A stretch of DNA of 64,000 bases from Globodera rostochiensis (Eukaryota > Nematoda > Chromadorea > Rhabditida > Heteroderidae): NCBI GenBank assembly GCA_018350325.1, contig JAEVLN010000009.1, forward strand, positions 2,540,459 to 2,604,458, given 5' to 3'. Made by a program: the position numbers and the translations under genes. Shown here piece after piece: positions 51,780 through 61,890 of the stretch. Numbering within the stretch: position 1 is the stretch's first letter; every line of letters starts with the position of its first letter. The notes beneath the pieces were generated by a model. The model worked only from the letters and a program-made list of their open reading frames with translations. It was not told the origin of the DNA and did not search any database.

Positions 51780-52100
51780 TTTTGTATTAATTACGTGTAA
51801 TGTTGAATAAAAATTGAAAAAATACTAATTTAAATGAAATGCACAAATAAAAATTAAATAAAAAATTTGGAAAAAAGAAAAGAGTAATATTAAAAACATA
51901 ATTTAAATAATGAATTAATTATTTGTTTAATAAATTATTACAATTTCAAACAAAATTAAAAGTCAAAAAAGGTTAATAAAAAATTCATTATAAATTATCA
52001 AAAATAAAGTATACAAGCACAAACATCTTAAAAAATAGTTGTTTAGTCTAAATTATTAAGAAATAAATAAAAATAACTTATGTTATTTATTTGCGAATTT
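51780..52100 (+). repeat. Copy of 8385-8850 lacking the exon-like islands
   Basis: Aligns with 8385-8850 (see there), but the islands at 8545-8635 and 8863-8956 have no counterpart. Confidence 0.75.
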
Positions 52101-52380
52101 AAATAACAGAATAAATAATTCTCCGTACAATTTAAAAGCATAAAAACAACAAAATATATTTAAAATTAAAACTGCCGCTTGTTCTAAGATTAAATGGCGG
52201 GATTTTAATACTATTTATTAGATTGTTTAAAGTAAATTATGTAAGAAAGTCAATTTATTGTTTTAATTATTGTTTTCATTTATTTACAAACATGCTATTT
52301 TTATTTTAGATAAAATAAAACAGGCTGTTCAAATAATATTTTTTTGGCTTTAATGTGTTATTTATATAAAATTAAATTAG

Positions 52381-52483
52381 TGACGAAAGGAAAACACGCA
52401 ATTGTCGCCGGTCTCCAGTTATAGCAGTTTTTATCACATACAAATTTTCTTTAATTTTAATTATTGTCCAAATAGCTGTATAG
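52381..52483 (+). CDS. Candidate terminal exon with membrane tail
   Basis: After ATTAAATTAG, one base then DERKTRNCRRSPVIAVFITY, KFSLILIIVQIAV and TAG. Basic segment followed by a C-terminal hydrophobic helix, like the other membrane-tail candidates. Confidence 0.37.
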
Positions 52484-52524
52484 GATATAGTTCTAAAACT
52501 TTTAAATTTAATTTAACATTATAG

Positions 52525-52556
52525 CCAAATTGACTTATATCGAATTGAATTTGGAG
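52525..52556 (+). CDS. Candidate 32-bp micro-exon (KLTYIELNLE)
   Basis: Between AACATTATAG and GTAGAC: two bases then KLTYIELNLE, phase 0 at the donor; unspliced it runs on VDLRESVG to TGA. Follows 52381-52483 by 41 bp. Confidence 0.3.
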
Positions 52557-52639
52557 GTAGACTTACGGGAGAGTGTTGGTTGAGTATGCTAACGTGCGCA
52601 ACCTTTAAACGTTTTAAATTTATAAATTTATAATAATAA

Positions 52640-53150
52640 CAAAATAGTTTTTGGATTTTACAACTGCAATTATTTGTGGTAATTTGTTTTATAAATGGAT
52701 TTTATTTAATGTTGTTTTGAAAATGACTTGTATTATTTATGAAGTAATTTTTGTTGGAACTTTAAATATAATGTTTTATTATTTTTAGATAACGTTTTAA
52801 TTGATCTGTTTTTACTGTATTGATATGGCAGATTAGCTCTTTACTCTTCATTATTATTAAGTATAATTTTTTATCAGGAATGAAAAATTTAAAAAAAAAC
52901 CAGAAAAAAATAAAAATATTAATCATTTTTTCAAGTCTTATTCAAATTAGCTCGTCGGCCATTTCTTGAAAATACGGCGTGCATAATCCCGAAGCTTAGA
53001 ATCGTAAATTGTGCACCTGTGTCTACGAGCATTGCGACTGTTTGATTTGCGATTTGTTTAAATTTAAAATAAATGATTTTAAATATTTATATTTGTATTA
53101 TTTAACTTATGAATATATGAAAGCTGTTATTGGTATTTAAAACCCTTTAC
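52640..53150. repeat. Dispersed duplicated segment, direct copy of 48110-48590
   Basis: See 48110-48590. It differs by several indels; one, near 52865, adds exactly one codon to the minus frame PDKKYLIIMKSKELICH. Confidence 0.93.
52931..53086 (-). CDS. Open frame with a retropepsin-like DTGA motif, copy 2
   Basis: Minus strand, same length as copy 1: TVAMLVDTGAQFTILSFGIM, HAVFSRNGRRANLNKT, TGA. Differences from copy 1 are largely third-position. The competing + reading (52952-53002) is a micro-exon after TTATTCAAATTAG reading RRPFLENTACIIPKLRI up to a GTAAAT donor; in copy 1 that donor is lost. I cannot decide between a protease fragment and a + strand exon. Confidence 0.35.
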   Translation of the reverse strand: MFKIIYFKFKQIANQTVAMLVDTGAQFTILSFGIMHAVFSRNGRRANLNKT

Positions 53151-53274
53151 GTTCACAAAAGACCAAGCTATGCTGTATTAAATGGTAAACCACAATTGAT
53201 AAAAAATAAATGTCTTAAATAAATTTTAATTCTTTATTAAACAGTCTTTTTTTAGAATATAGTTTAAGACCGAT

Positions 53275-53612
53275 ATGACTCTTAATTTAATAAGCTTGTC
53301 TACTGAAATTTATTAAACGTGTTTTAACTTTCAATATTTAAAGTATATAAATTGTGAGCATATAAGCAAAAAAATATAATTCGTTATAAAACTTGCATAT
53401 TTTGGCTATTGTTGACCATTAAATCATATGTAAAAGCCATATAAACGGGTTTGAAATCTATCAAGCTTGTTGACTTTTTATTACATATGAATATTTTTCT
53501 TATAAACTTAGGGTTTTTTTGTAGGTTGGTAGATTTTTTAGAAATTTTTGTTAAACTTTTATTAATCTATTTTTAATGTATTGATAAATAATAGGTACAT
53601 ATGGCATTTGCT
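53275..53612 (+). repeat. Dispersed duplicated segment, direct copy of 34250-34745
   Basis: See 34250-34745. Confidence 0.82.
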
Positions 53613-53713
53613 CCTTAATCCTTAAATCACGATTCAAAGACATTCTACGAATTTACGAAATGGCTCAACATGTTGAGGACGGAAGTTTCAATGATTCCAT
53701 TATCAAAGTTTGA
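53595..53713 (+). CDS. Candidate terminal exon, 38 aa
   Basis: After GATAAATAATAG, two bases then TYGICSLILKSRFKDILRIY, EMAQHVEDGSFNDSIIKV and TGA. Amphipathic, coding-like over its whole length. The + strand changes from T-rich to A-rich right after the stop, as if this were the 3' end of a + gene facing the minus-sense gene at 54748-54430. Confidence 0.43.
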
Positions 53714-53985
53714 GGCGCATTGATTTCAATTGAAACAAAAAACTAAAAAACTTTTAACCAAAAAAAGTTAACATTAAACCAAAAACCGTTAATTTTGCGT
53801 AAAAAATTAAACAATAATGTAAAAAAATCTTAAGAAACTTGCAATATTTAAGCATTTCACCAAAAAAAAAACAAATGGTTATTAGTTATTATTATACAAA
53901 TAAAAAAAAAATTATTTATAAACATGAAACAAAACTTTAATTTAAAATATATATTAATAATGCTTTAAATCGGTTTTTTATAAAT

Positions 53986-54315
53986 TTGGAAAATTTTAAA
54001 AAAGTAAAGAATTTTTATACAATAATTATACAAATAAATATGCACTTGCATAATTTTTATTTGTTTATTAATTATTCAAGTGACAAGCACGAGGAAGAAG
54101 TTATGTCAGATTGTGCCAATGATTTTCATTCTTCTTTTATTCAACAAATCATACGAAATAAATATAATCCACAAAAAAAGAAATCAGTGCCAAAAAGAGA
54201 AAATAAATATAATCCACAAAAAAATGAAATCAGTGCCAAATGTGAAACACGAAGACTAAAAATGTACCAAATATTAAAGTTATTTATTTATTTATATGAT
54301 CAATCAATGTTATAA
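53986..54315 (+). CDS. Open frame with internal tandem repeat
   Basis: 109 codons, no ATG at the start (first ATG at 54040). The GC-richer centre reads SDKHEEEVMSDCANDFHSSF, followed by two repeats NKYNPQKKKSVPKRE and NKYNPQKNEISAKCE encoded by 45- and 46-bp units, so the second unit is read in a different phase. The unequal unit length weakens the coding case. Confidence 0.28.
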   Translation: MENFKKVKNFYTIIIQINMHLHNFYLFINYSSDKHEEEVMSDCANDFHSSFIQQIIRNKYNPQKKKSVPKRENKYNPQKNEISAKCETRRLKMYQILKLFIYLYDQSML

Positions 54316-54429
54316 ATGCTGATAATTTAAGACTTTTAATTTAATATACGCATGAAAGTGCAATTTAATTTAAGTGCTAAAATATAAATCTTAAATAATG
54401 AAAACTAATTAAATTAATAAGTTATTGAA

Positions 54430-54748
54430 TTAAATGTTCATTCTCAGCGCGTAGTCGCTTTCTAGGTAATATTCAACATTAGCTTTTCTAGTTAAAGCCT
54501 CTTGCATGAGCGCAGATTATAGAATTTTGCAAAATAAATTCATATATTCATTTTTTGCTAAATAATTTAGTGGATGGGAGCGGAGTGAAGAGAATACAAG
54601 AATTTCTCATAAAAAATAAGATGATTAATAAACATTTCCAAATAAAATACATACTATTGTTGCTCGTGAACGCCTGGCTCTCAGGCACAATATTCGAACC
54701 AGGAGCGTTTTCGTCTTTGCGACCCAATAACCAAGGCCAAAGTTTATT
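54430..54748 (-). CDS. Proposed two-exon gene end
   Basis: Exon A 54748-54655 (94 bp) between TATATTTAAG and the donor GTATGT reads NKLWPWLLGRKDENAPGSNI, VPESQAFTSNN (phase 0 to 1). Exon B 54500-54430, after a GCAAG acceptor, reads ALTRKANVEYYLESDYALRM, NI, TAA; the frame is also open to an ATG at 54505. The phases join to 55 codons with the stop. Both exons have strong protein-like composition and lie in an A-rich block. The segment with exon A is duplicated at 23330-23600, where the exon is degenerate with a stop codon. Function unknown; upstream exons missing. Confidence 0.47.
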
Positions 54749-55135
54749 CTTAAATATAAATATAAAAAAAATAATCATTTGCTAAACATATTCTTCTGAA
54801 TTTAGATCATATATCCAAAACGTGAATAGAAATACTTTCTGAATTATTGCACACTCAAAAAAATATTGTCAGCTATGTAAATAATACAAATGAATCAAAA
54901 AATAAGAAATATTAAATTACTATATCAAATTCATATATACCTTTTACATCAAATATAAAATTTTTAAACTCTACTAAAAACGAGAATAGACTTTTACAAA
55001 TAATGCTTGATATAATATAAAAACAAAACAATTTACTTAAAAAACCTCAATATATTCTCTTCCACACTGTCCACTCGACCGAATACACCGTACCGCTAAT
55101 CTCATTCTATGAAGAATCAAATATTTGAACATAAA
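54650..55135 (-). repeat. Duplicated segments related to 23330-23600 (direct) and 42085-42215 (inverted)
   Basis: 54650-54960 matches 23330-23600; 54990-55135 matches 42215-42085 reversed. The two parts lie next to each other only here. Confidence 0.8.
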
Positions 55136-55365
55136 CTTTAATAAATGTACTAGCGCAATTAATCGTTATTGTTAATGTCAATTAAGTAAATTTAATTTCA
55201 ATTCGAAAATTAAGCAAATAAAAATTAAATATTAATACTAAATTTTAATCTTATACAAAATGAAGCACTATTAGTTTTAACAAAAAGGAATTAATTGATC
55301 AAATATACTTAAAGCATCTTAAAATTTAAAAATTTTTAACATAAACTATAATAAATGTACCTAAA

Positions 55366-55575
55366 TTAAAAAATTACTAAAAACGTAAATACAAAATATG
55401 AATTATATATTAAAAGGCGTTGCACCTGCAAGCACGAAGAAAGGAACCGTAGCACTTGCAGAAGCACAGAGATTACAAACAGGATGGTGCAGAGCTCTTT
55501 AAGCTTCTGGACCAAAAGCGCCTGGAAGAAGACATTTCCGCTTAATAGTATTAAGATAATTAAATAATAAATCCA
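55366..55575 (-). CDS. Open frame of 69 codons with an exon-like core
   Basis: Minus strand, no ATG. Core: after TCTTCTTCCAG (exon start 55521) ALLVQKLKELCTILFVISVL, LQVLRFLSSCLQ, to a possible donor GTGCAA (exon end 55426), phase 0. The frame is also open on both sides. Amphipathic to hydrophobic, perhaps a membrane segment. The + strand has a shorter competing frame (APASTKKGTVALAEAQRLQT). Confidence 0.4.
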   Translation of the reverse strand, partial: WIYYLIILILLSGNVFFQALLVQKLKELCTILFVISVLLQVLRFLSSCLQVQRLLIYNSYFVFTFLVIF

Positions 55576-56302
55576 TCATAAAACTAATTCCTCAAAATTA
55601 AAATGTAGTGAAATATTATAATATATTACTAAAATTTGGTAGCAAAATTTCACAAAAACATATAAATAAAACTAAAAGTATAGCATGGCCAAATAAAACA
55701 TTAATTAACGTTGAATCCGTAAAGCTTATAAGAGGTTGATATCATGTTTATTTCTGTTCATAAAATGGCGGAATAATTTGTTAAAAATATGATGAGAAAA
55801 TGGTTTCTTTAAATAAATTCAAATTTTGAGTGCAAATAACAAATAAATAAAAGATAGCAAAAGATATAATTGAAATTGATTGTATACATAAAAATATAAA
55901 GGGGTCTAACAGGCAAATAAATGTAATTTTATGATAAATAAACATTAATTTTTGAAAATTAAACCTAGTATATAATCAAAAAAGAATATTAATAATTATC
56001 ACAAAAATGTAAAATAATATCTTTATTTTCAAAAGTAAACAAGATTTTAAAGGCTTTTTGTTAGAGTGCAGTATAAAAATTAAAATATCAAAACATATTA
56101 ACAATGAAAAAATACTAATTCTATAAGATTTAAAACTGTGGTTAAGTTCATTACATCTCAAATTTCAACAATTTCCAAAAAAAAATATTTGTTTACAACG
56201 ATTGAGGCCGTTATTTGTTAATGAGAATAATGAATTTCGAATCTATATTATTCTAAGATTTAATCAGAAACAGAAACTTCAATTCATTTTAAAACTTTTT
56301 AA

Positions 56303-56488
56303 CATAAACTTTTACTAAAACATAAAAACATACATGCAACTTTATCGTGCCAATCAAGAAGAACAGGACAGCCAACAAACATGAAATGCGTACCCAGACA
56401 GCAAGTCATCGTGGGTGTAGGAAGTGTACAATGGTATTATAAAATGAACCAAAAACATTTGTCGAAAAAAAACAAATTGGATAAGTAA
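56303..56488 (+). CDS. Open frame of 61 codons, no early start
   Basis: Reads LSCQSRRTGQPTNMKCVPRQ, QVIVGVGSVQWYYKMNQKHL, SKKNKLDK, TAA; first ATG at 56381. The minus strand of the same island is also open (CTLPTPTMTCCLGTHFMFVG, CPVLLDWHDK) and agrees better with the A-rich block. Strand undecided. Confidence 0.3.
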   Translation, partial: HKLLLKHKNIHATLSCQSRRTGQPTNMKCVPRQQVIVGVGSVQWYYKMNQKHLSKKNKLDK

Positions 56489-56939
56489 TGATGAATTATG
56501 GTTTTTAAAATTAAAACAATTTATACACTAACTTCCAATAACAAAATTAAATTAAAATAAATATTTTTAAACGTAACTAAATATCATGTGAAAGATGTTA
56601 TAAGTCATGTTTTAAAATTTTTTGCAAGCAAACTTTATAAAAGGTGAGCCGTGTAATTTAATGCTTGAAGTGTTACACATGAGCATTTTTATACACAAAT
56701 CATTTATTAGTTAATTATCAAATAATTCATTATAATGCGATTATTTATTAAAATGTTTTAAAAAAATTGCAAAAAAGTTTAACTCAGCTCTAAAACCTTA
56801 GTAGTTAAATTGTTTTTTTAATAATAATTTTTAAAATAATTTTTCTTATTCGCAAGGTTTATTTTTTTCATTAGGTATTTTGTCGTTAATTTATTGGATT
56901 TTAAAGATTCATTTTAGTTTAATATTTATTTAAGGTCCT

Positions 56940-57130
56940 TAGAGTTAATTTTTATTAATACTTTGCCATTTTTAAAGCTACCAACCAGCGTTTTAACTTT
57001 GTAATGCGTCTTCCTTTTTATTTATTTTAAGCCAAAATATACAGCTGCTGGTTTAATTTTAAGTTTGTAATGCTGTGTGTTTTAGAGCCTTTAATATTTA
57101 AGAGCCAGATCTGGAAAAGTGATTTGCAAT
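56940..57130 (+). repeat. Three-copy dispersed segment, copy of 22150-22320
   Basis: See 22150-22320. Embedded in a short T-rich patch (56.7-57.5 kb). The AGCCAGATCTGGAAAAGTGA stretch is a shortened relative of the exon candidate at 22439-22515. Confidence 0.8.
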
Positions 57131-57550
57131 AATTGAAAATAAATTTTTAAGATAGTAAAAAAATATACCGTCTAAACAAAATTTAAAAAACATGTTTATC
57201 TATGCATTAAAATGTCGTTTTAAAAACGTGTTAATTAAAAATGGTTAAACGATTATTATTTTTTAGTTTTGAGGACCAGATTTTAAAATTCCGTCTTTTG
57301 TATGATGTTTTTCAGCCAAATGTATTTAGTTTTTTCTATAAATTTGTTTTTTAAATGATTTGTAGCTCATTTAAAAAGAAATAACGTGATAATAGGAGTT
57401 TAAAAAATTTAAATATTAATATTTCTGGGCATTCAATCTATCAATCATTGCAATTGACGATTGTTCGACCATGATATTTCATGGAAAATACGGTGTGTAA
57501 ATTAAAAATATTTTTAAAATTTTACATTAATAAATTAAAAAATATTGAGT

Positions 57551-57645
57551 TTAATTATAAATATTTAAAAATATGAACAACCGCTGATCACATAATGAAT
57601 AACCGCCAAGCGCAAACAATAGACCATGCAGTTTTGAAGCAAGAA
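57551..57645 (-). CDS. Candidate terminal exon (LASKLHGLLFALGGYSLCDQ...)
   Basis: Minus strand after TTTGCTAGTCTAG: two bases, LASKLHGLLFALGGYSLCDQ, RLFIFLNIYN, TAA. A second phase also gives an open frame (FLLQNCMVYCLRLAVIHYVI). On the + strand a 19-codon ATG ORF (MNNRQAQTIDHAVLKQELD) overlaps. Confidence 0.35.
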
Positions 57646-58103
57646 CTAGACTAGCAAATTATGCAATATAAAAACAAACAACAATATCTAACAACCATTA
57701 AAAATTTACATTATTATTAAAATAATTTAAAATACAGATTTCAAAAAGCAATTTTTAAAATCATTACGTAACAACAACAAATGACGTCGTCCCGTCACAA
57801 AATAAAGTTCGTCATTTTTGCGTTATCCAATTAACATAATATTTTAAATTATCATTAATTTCGTCACTAAAATTTAAAAAAAAAAGAATATTGACATTAT
57901 AAAATTTATGTATATTAATAAAATTAATTACTGTGTTCTAAATGAAGTGTTTAAAAAGTATTAATAATATGTTAGGTCTATTTTATATGTAAATTGGAGA
58001 CCAATATTTTCTACCAATATAATAAATAAATTCTTTAGATTAACAATACAAAACCCATGTAAATTTAAATTATAAATTTTGAAAAGAAATACAAAAAAGT
58101 TTC

Positions 58104-58206
58104 TCAAAACAAAAAAATATATAGTTTCCTGCCAAATGCATCGATCCAGTTTTTATCGAATAGATCAAAAAACGACGTTAGGCCAAGTTTTTGAAAAAGA
58201 CAAATA
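58104..58206 (-). CDS. Candidate terminal exon (ICLFQKLGLTSFFDLFDKNW...)
   Basis: Minus strand after CATTTTGATTTTAG (excellent acceptor): one base, ICLFQKLGLTSFFDLFDKNW, IDAFGRKLYIFLF, TGA. Phase-2 start. Immediately downstream of 58380-58213 on the same strand; a GTCAAA inside that frame would give the right phase with a 76-bp intron, but it is a weak donor. Confidence 0.42.
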
Positions 58207-58212
58207 CTAAAA

Positions 58213-58380
58213 TCAAAATGATAAAAATAATAAAATTAAATATGATTTTATTAAGGTGTGCACGGCAAGATTGGCTTTTGACTTCAAAAGGTCAACAATT
58301 AAACCATCTGATGCTTGGTTTCCAAAATAAAAGAGACCAAATCGGTCAACGTAAATATTAAAATAGTTAGAATAAAAAAT
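58213..58380 (-). CDS. Coding-like frame of 55 codons
   Basis: Minus strand, no ATG: IYVDRFGLFYFGNQASDGLI, VDLLKSKANLAVHTLIKSYL, then hydrophobic residues and TGA. One of the most protein-like translations in the window. Probably an exon joined to 58206-58104. No homology recognised. Confidence 0.43.
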   Translation of the reverse strand: MFYSNYFNIYVDRFGLFYFGNQASDGLIVDLLKSKANLAVHTLIKSYLILLFLSF

Positions 58381-58674
58381 TTATTGAAATTTTACACGTA
58401 ATAATTTAAAAAGAATAACATCTAAATTGCTTGAATTTAAATGTAATTGAAATTAAAATAAAAATAATAATTGTTCAAAATAAGTTAAGATTTTTAACAA
58501 TCATAAAAATATTATGGTAATTAAAATTTGATTTTCAAATTTTTCCTGTTCAAATAATCTTGAAGCCAATAAATTAAAACAGATTTTAATTATCTAAACC
58601 AAATATCAATTATTGAGTGCTGATCCCTTTATTTGCTTTTAAGCTTAAATATTAATAAAGGTTTTCTATTAAAG

Positions 58675-58798
58675 TGAACCTGTAATTGTTGATATGACCA
58701 GCGGCTGTTCCCATAACACGGATTTTATTTTTGATAAACTAAATTTTGCTTTTAATCAGTTTAACCATCCTCTTGAGGAAAATCTTTTTCTAATGGAG
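58675..58798 (+). CDS. Candidate exon (EPVIVDMTSGCSHNTDFIFD...)
   Basis: Between TTTTCTATTAAAG and the donor GTAATC, 124 bp, phase 2 to 0: EPVIVDMTSGCSHNTDFIFD, KLNFAFNQFNHPLEENLFLM, E. Also readable as an ATG ORF of 51 aa from 58695 (MTSGCSHN onward) to a TAA. The other frames are poor. It sits in a short T-rich patch (58.6-58.9 kb), opposite in sense to 58380-58104. Confidence 0.45.
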
Positions 58799-59139
58799 GT
58801 AATCTTACCTTCGCATTTCCTTACTAATTCATGCTTTTGGATTAAGTAAAAGTTCCCAGAATTGTAAAAAAAATGTTAATATAGTTTTAATAATATTTTT
58901 AGCAACTACAATCAAATAAACATTCACATTAAATCACAACGTTTAAGGCATTATTACATGTTTTGTGAACATTTTAAATAATTTGCAGAATTAGTGAATA
59001 AAAATCTGAGGCCGATTTAAACCACTTAAAAAGATATACCCTTACATAATAAAATTCATATAGAATAAAATTAAATAAATCAGTCACTTTGATAAATTTA
59101 GCAAATAGTTTAAATCTAAGCAAACAAGAATTATTTATA

Positions 59140-59200
59140 TCAATTACTTAAATCAACGGACAACGGTATCTGATTTGGATTTTGCAATGGCTCACCCGGG
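59140..59200 (-). CDS. Candidate terminal exon (PGEPLQNPNQIPLSVDLSN-stop)
   Basis: Minus strand after AAATTTTACAG: one base, PGEPLQNPNQIPLSVDLSN and TGA. The + strand is also open for 41 codons ending TVSDLDFAMAHPGCKIFGTR. The acceptor and the A-rich block favour minus. Confidence 0.35.
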
Positions 59201-60211
59201 CTGTAAAATTTTTGGAACCCGGTTGAGGTCGTGATTATTTAACAACTTTATTGTATTTAAAAATGGCATTTATAAACATTATTACATGATAATTTAGTAT
59301 TTGTATGATCGAATCAAAAGTTGTAGAAAGCGGTTACCTATATAAAGTTCGAACGTTTTATTGTAATTGCTGAGATTAAATAAGATAACAATAAATATAA
59401 AATCAAATATATTAATAAGGAGATTTTAACACTTCAGTTCAAAGTGGAAAATAATAAATAATTAAACTAAAATGACTAAAAAAATATAAAGTGAAACGAA
59501 ATCTTCATTAAAAATAAAACTTAAAATTATTAAAAGGCTAAGTAAAACTTTTTTTGAAACAAATTCGGCCGACTTAAGTTTTTGACAGTTTTTTCATTTT
59601 TACCAATGTTTTCTTAAGTTGTTATTTGGCTATATCGTCAATTAAATATTTATCTTTTTTACATGCGTATGCAGCTGCGTTTTTTCTTTGACTATAAAAT
59701 CGACAAAATATTTTAACACAAATTTCTCTTACAACATAAATAATTTTTATAAATTAAATATAAAAATGTTATTTAAAAAAAACACAAAAAAAACTATAAA
59801 AATGTAAATTATTAAAAGTGGTATTCCCGACAGGATAAATATTGATATCTTAGTACGGACATAAACAATTTGTTCTTAAAATATTATATTAAAAAAATAA
59901 AATTTTAAATCGATTATTAACAATATAATAAATAAATAAATAAATAAAAGAATACAATAAGAATGGTTTAAAACAATAATAAAATATAACTTAACCGGAT
60001 TTCTATATTTTAGAAAACTATTATTGAAATTTAATAGTGATGGATTGCGCATTGATCAAACACCTGTAAATGTTCAAAAATTTGTCTAAGAATAAGACTT
60101 AATTAAAAAATAATAATTTTATTTACAACGGTCAACTTTAAATGAAACTTGCAAGTTTTTAACGCTTTCAATTAAACAACGCTAAGCGCCAAAAGCATTT
60201 CATTGCGCTGA

Positions 60212-60427
60212 TTGTCTACCACAAAGTCTCTTAATAAAGTTCTATTAATTATTTTGTCATTGGAAACATTTAATACGCATTATAAAAATGATAGTAAGAC
60301 TTATAAAAAGCATCTTTTAAATAGTTGTATTGTTCCAAAGAAATTTTTAACTGATAAAATGCTAAATCTAAACAAAAATTTGCAAATTAATACGAATATA
60401 AATATCACATTTAAACATTTGTTATAA
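60212..60427 (+). CDS. Hypothetical open frame, 71 codons
   Basis: No ATG start. STTKSLNKVLLIILSLETFN, then lysine- and asparagine-rich sequence to TAA. The last part overlaps the repeat shared with 15990-16105. Probably chance in AT-rich DNA. Confidence 0.18.
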   Translation: MSTTKSLNKVLLIILSLETFNTHYKNDSKTYKKHLLNSCIVPKKFLTDKMLNLNKNLQINTNINITFKHLL

Positions 60428-60629
60428 ATAATAATAAAGCATAAATAATTATTGTGTAAAAATTAATTTATCAACTAAAAACTGAGTGGAAATAGGCAAT
60501 AAAAATTTTAAATTAATTATTAAAAGAGCGACGAGTTCGGCATTTAAGTATTTTAAGTTTTAAATTGCATAAACGGAGCTCGAAACAAAAAATAATGGCG
60601 CCATCAGCAACAATGTCAATCAATGTCCA

Positions 60630-60765
60630 TGTTAACGTAAATACTCGAAGCCAGTTCCTATGACAAGGACGGAAACGATTGATCAAATGTTTATTAATTT
60701 GACATGAAACTTAATGTTTAGTACATATTAGATGCGAAAATTTACTCCGTATAAATATTTATAAA
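60630..60765 (-). repeat. Dispersed duplicated segment, inverted copy of 43720-43860
   Basis: See 43720-43860. Just beyond it, + strand 60595-60639 reads MAPSATMSINVHVN to a GTAAAT, a possible first exon with no other support. Confidence 0.82.
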
Positions 60766-61265
60766 CAAAACGCTAATTTGACCAAATAAAAATATTTAAA
60801 TTATTTTCAAGTAAAAAAAAACAGAAGCAGTAAATTGATTAGCACTAAAAATAAAATGTGATTAAAAAAATGCAAAATTTTTAGACAATGTTGATAAAAA
60901 TTATATAATTTATAATATGTATATGCGATAAGCCAGATTTAGGTTTGTGAAAGCAAGCATATAATATGCGTAAAAAATAAGAAATTTAGATATTTATACT
61001 TTTTAAGCTTGAAGAATTTGTAGGGTACAATTTTTTTAAGCTGCTATGCTTTCAAACGTTAATGTTTTAATTTAATCACTAGTCGGAAATACAAAAAGCT
61101 TAAAATCAATTAAAATATTGTGCAAATCAAAAAAAAAAGACTTATTGAAATGACAAAATTCAAATGCGTAAAAAGATTAACAAAAAATGCATTTTTTTCT
61201 TAAAATGATCCCGTAAGAAATAAAACAAAAAAATCAAATGCTCGAAAAATTTAAAACAAATAGTT

Positions 61266-61577
61266 TCATTTAATTAACTGAAAAGTGGACAATAAAATAG
61301 TGTAAACGAATATGCTAAGGCAAAACGCATGGCGCACACCATGGTCAGCAACAACTTTAATTGCATAATAAAATAAATAAATAAAAAAATACAATAAGAA
61401 TTGTTTTAAAAAAATAATAAAGTCTTTATTATCTATAATAATAAATACATTTATTTTTATAAACGCCATGTAATTAATGTTTATTAAAGGTAAAATGAAT
61501 GCTTTAAGCTTGATCTGAAGGTTATTTTTACGTTTATGGATTTTTATTACTCGATATTTGTGTGTACAAACGTTCAT
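61266..61577 (-). CDS. Hypothetical membrane-type ORF, 103 aa
   Basis: The longest ATG-initiated minus-strand frame outside the transposons (open further to 61622). Basic N-terminal half (MNVCTHKYRVIKIHKRKNNL), a hydrophobic FLLYFFIYLFYY segment, a GC-richer part KVVADHGVRHAFCLS, then SIFVYTILLSTFQLIK and TGA. One or two membrane segments are possible. No splice sites needed. AT-rich codons favour such residues by chance, so only moderate. Confidence 0.33.
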   Translation of the reverse strand: MNVCTHKYRVIKIHKRKNNLQIKLKAFILPLININYMAFIKINVFIIIDNKDFIIFLKQFLLYFFIYLFYYAIKVVADHGVRHAFCLSIFVYTILLSTFQLIK

Positions 61578-61890
61578 ACAATAGTTTAAATTATTAAAAA
61601 GCTCAGCTCTTATCTTAATCAATTGTTAAATATTTGGCATTAGATTTAAATTAGAATATATCAATGCTTAGTTTTTTATGCACGAATAACATATTACTTT
61701 TTTACTTATTCAATTTTTGGTTATTAACACAATAATTTTAAAAAATATTTTTTAATAGTATTTAAAAAAAATTAATTAAATAATGTAATTCCTGAGGCCA
61801 TGAAGAAAGTCTTTTAAATTATTTTAAAAATTTCTTTTTATTAATAGAATTTATTTCTTATATATCGAAGTTTGAAAAATATATCAATAC

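Noticed and set aside
61266..61400. VADHGVRHAF, similar to the start of thiamine-diphosphate enzymes
   Set aside because: Only about ten residues; the rest of the frame is hydrophobic and AT-driven, with no enzyme core.
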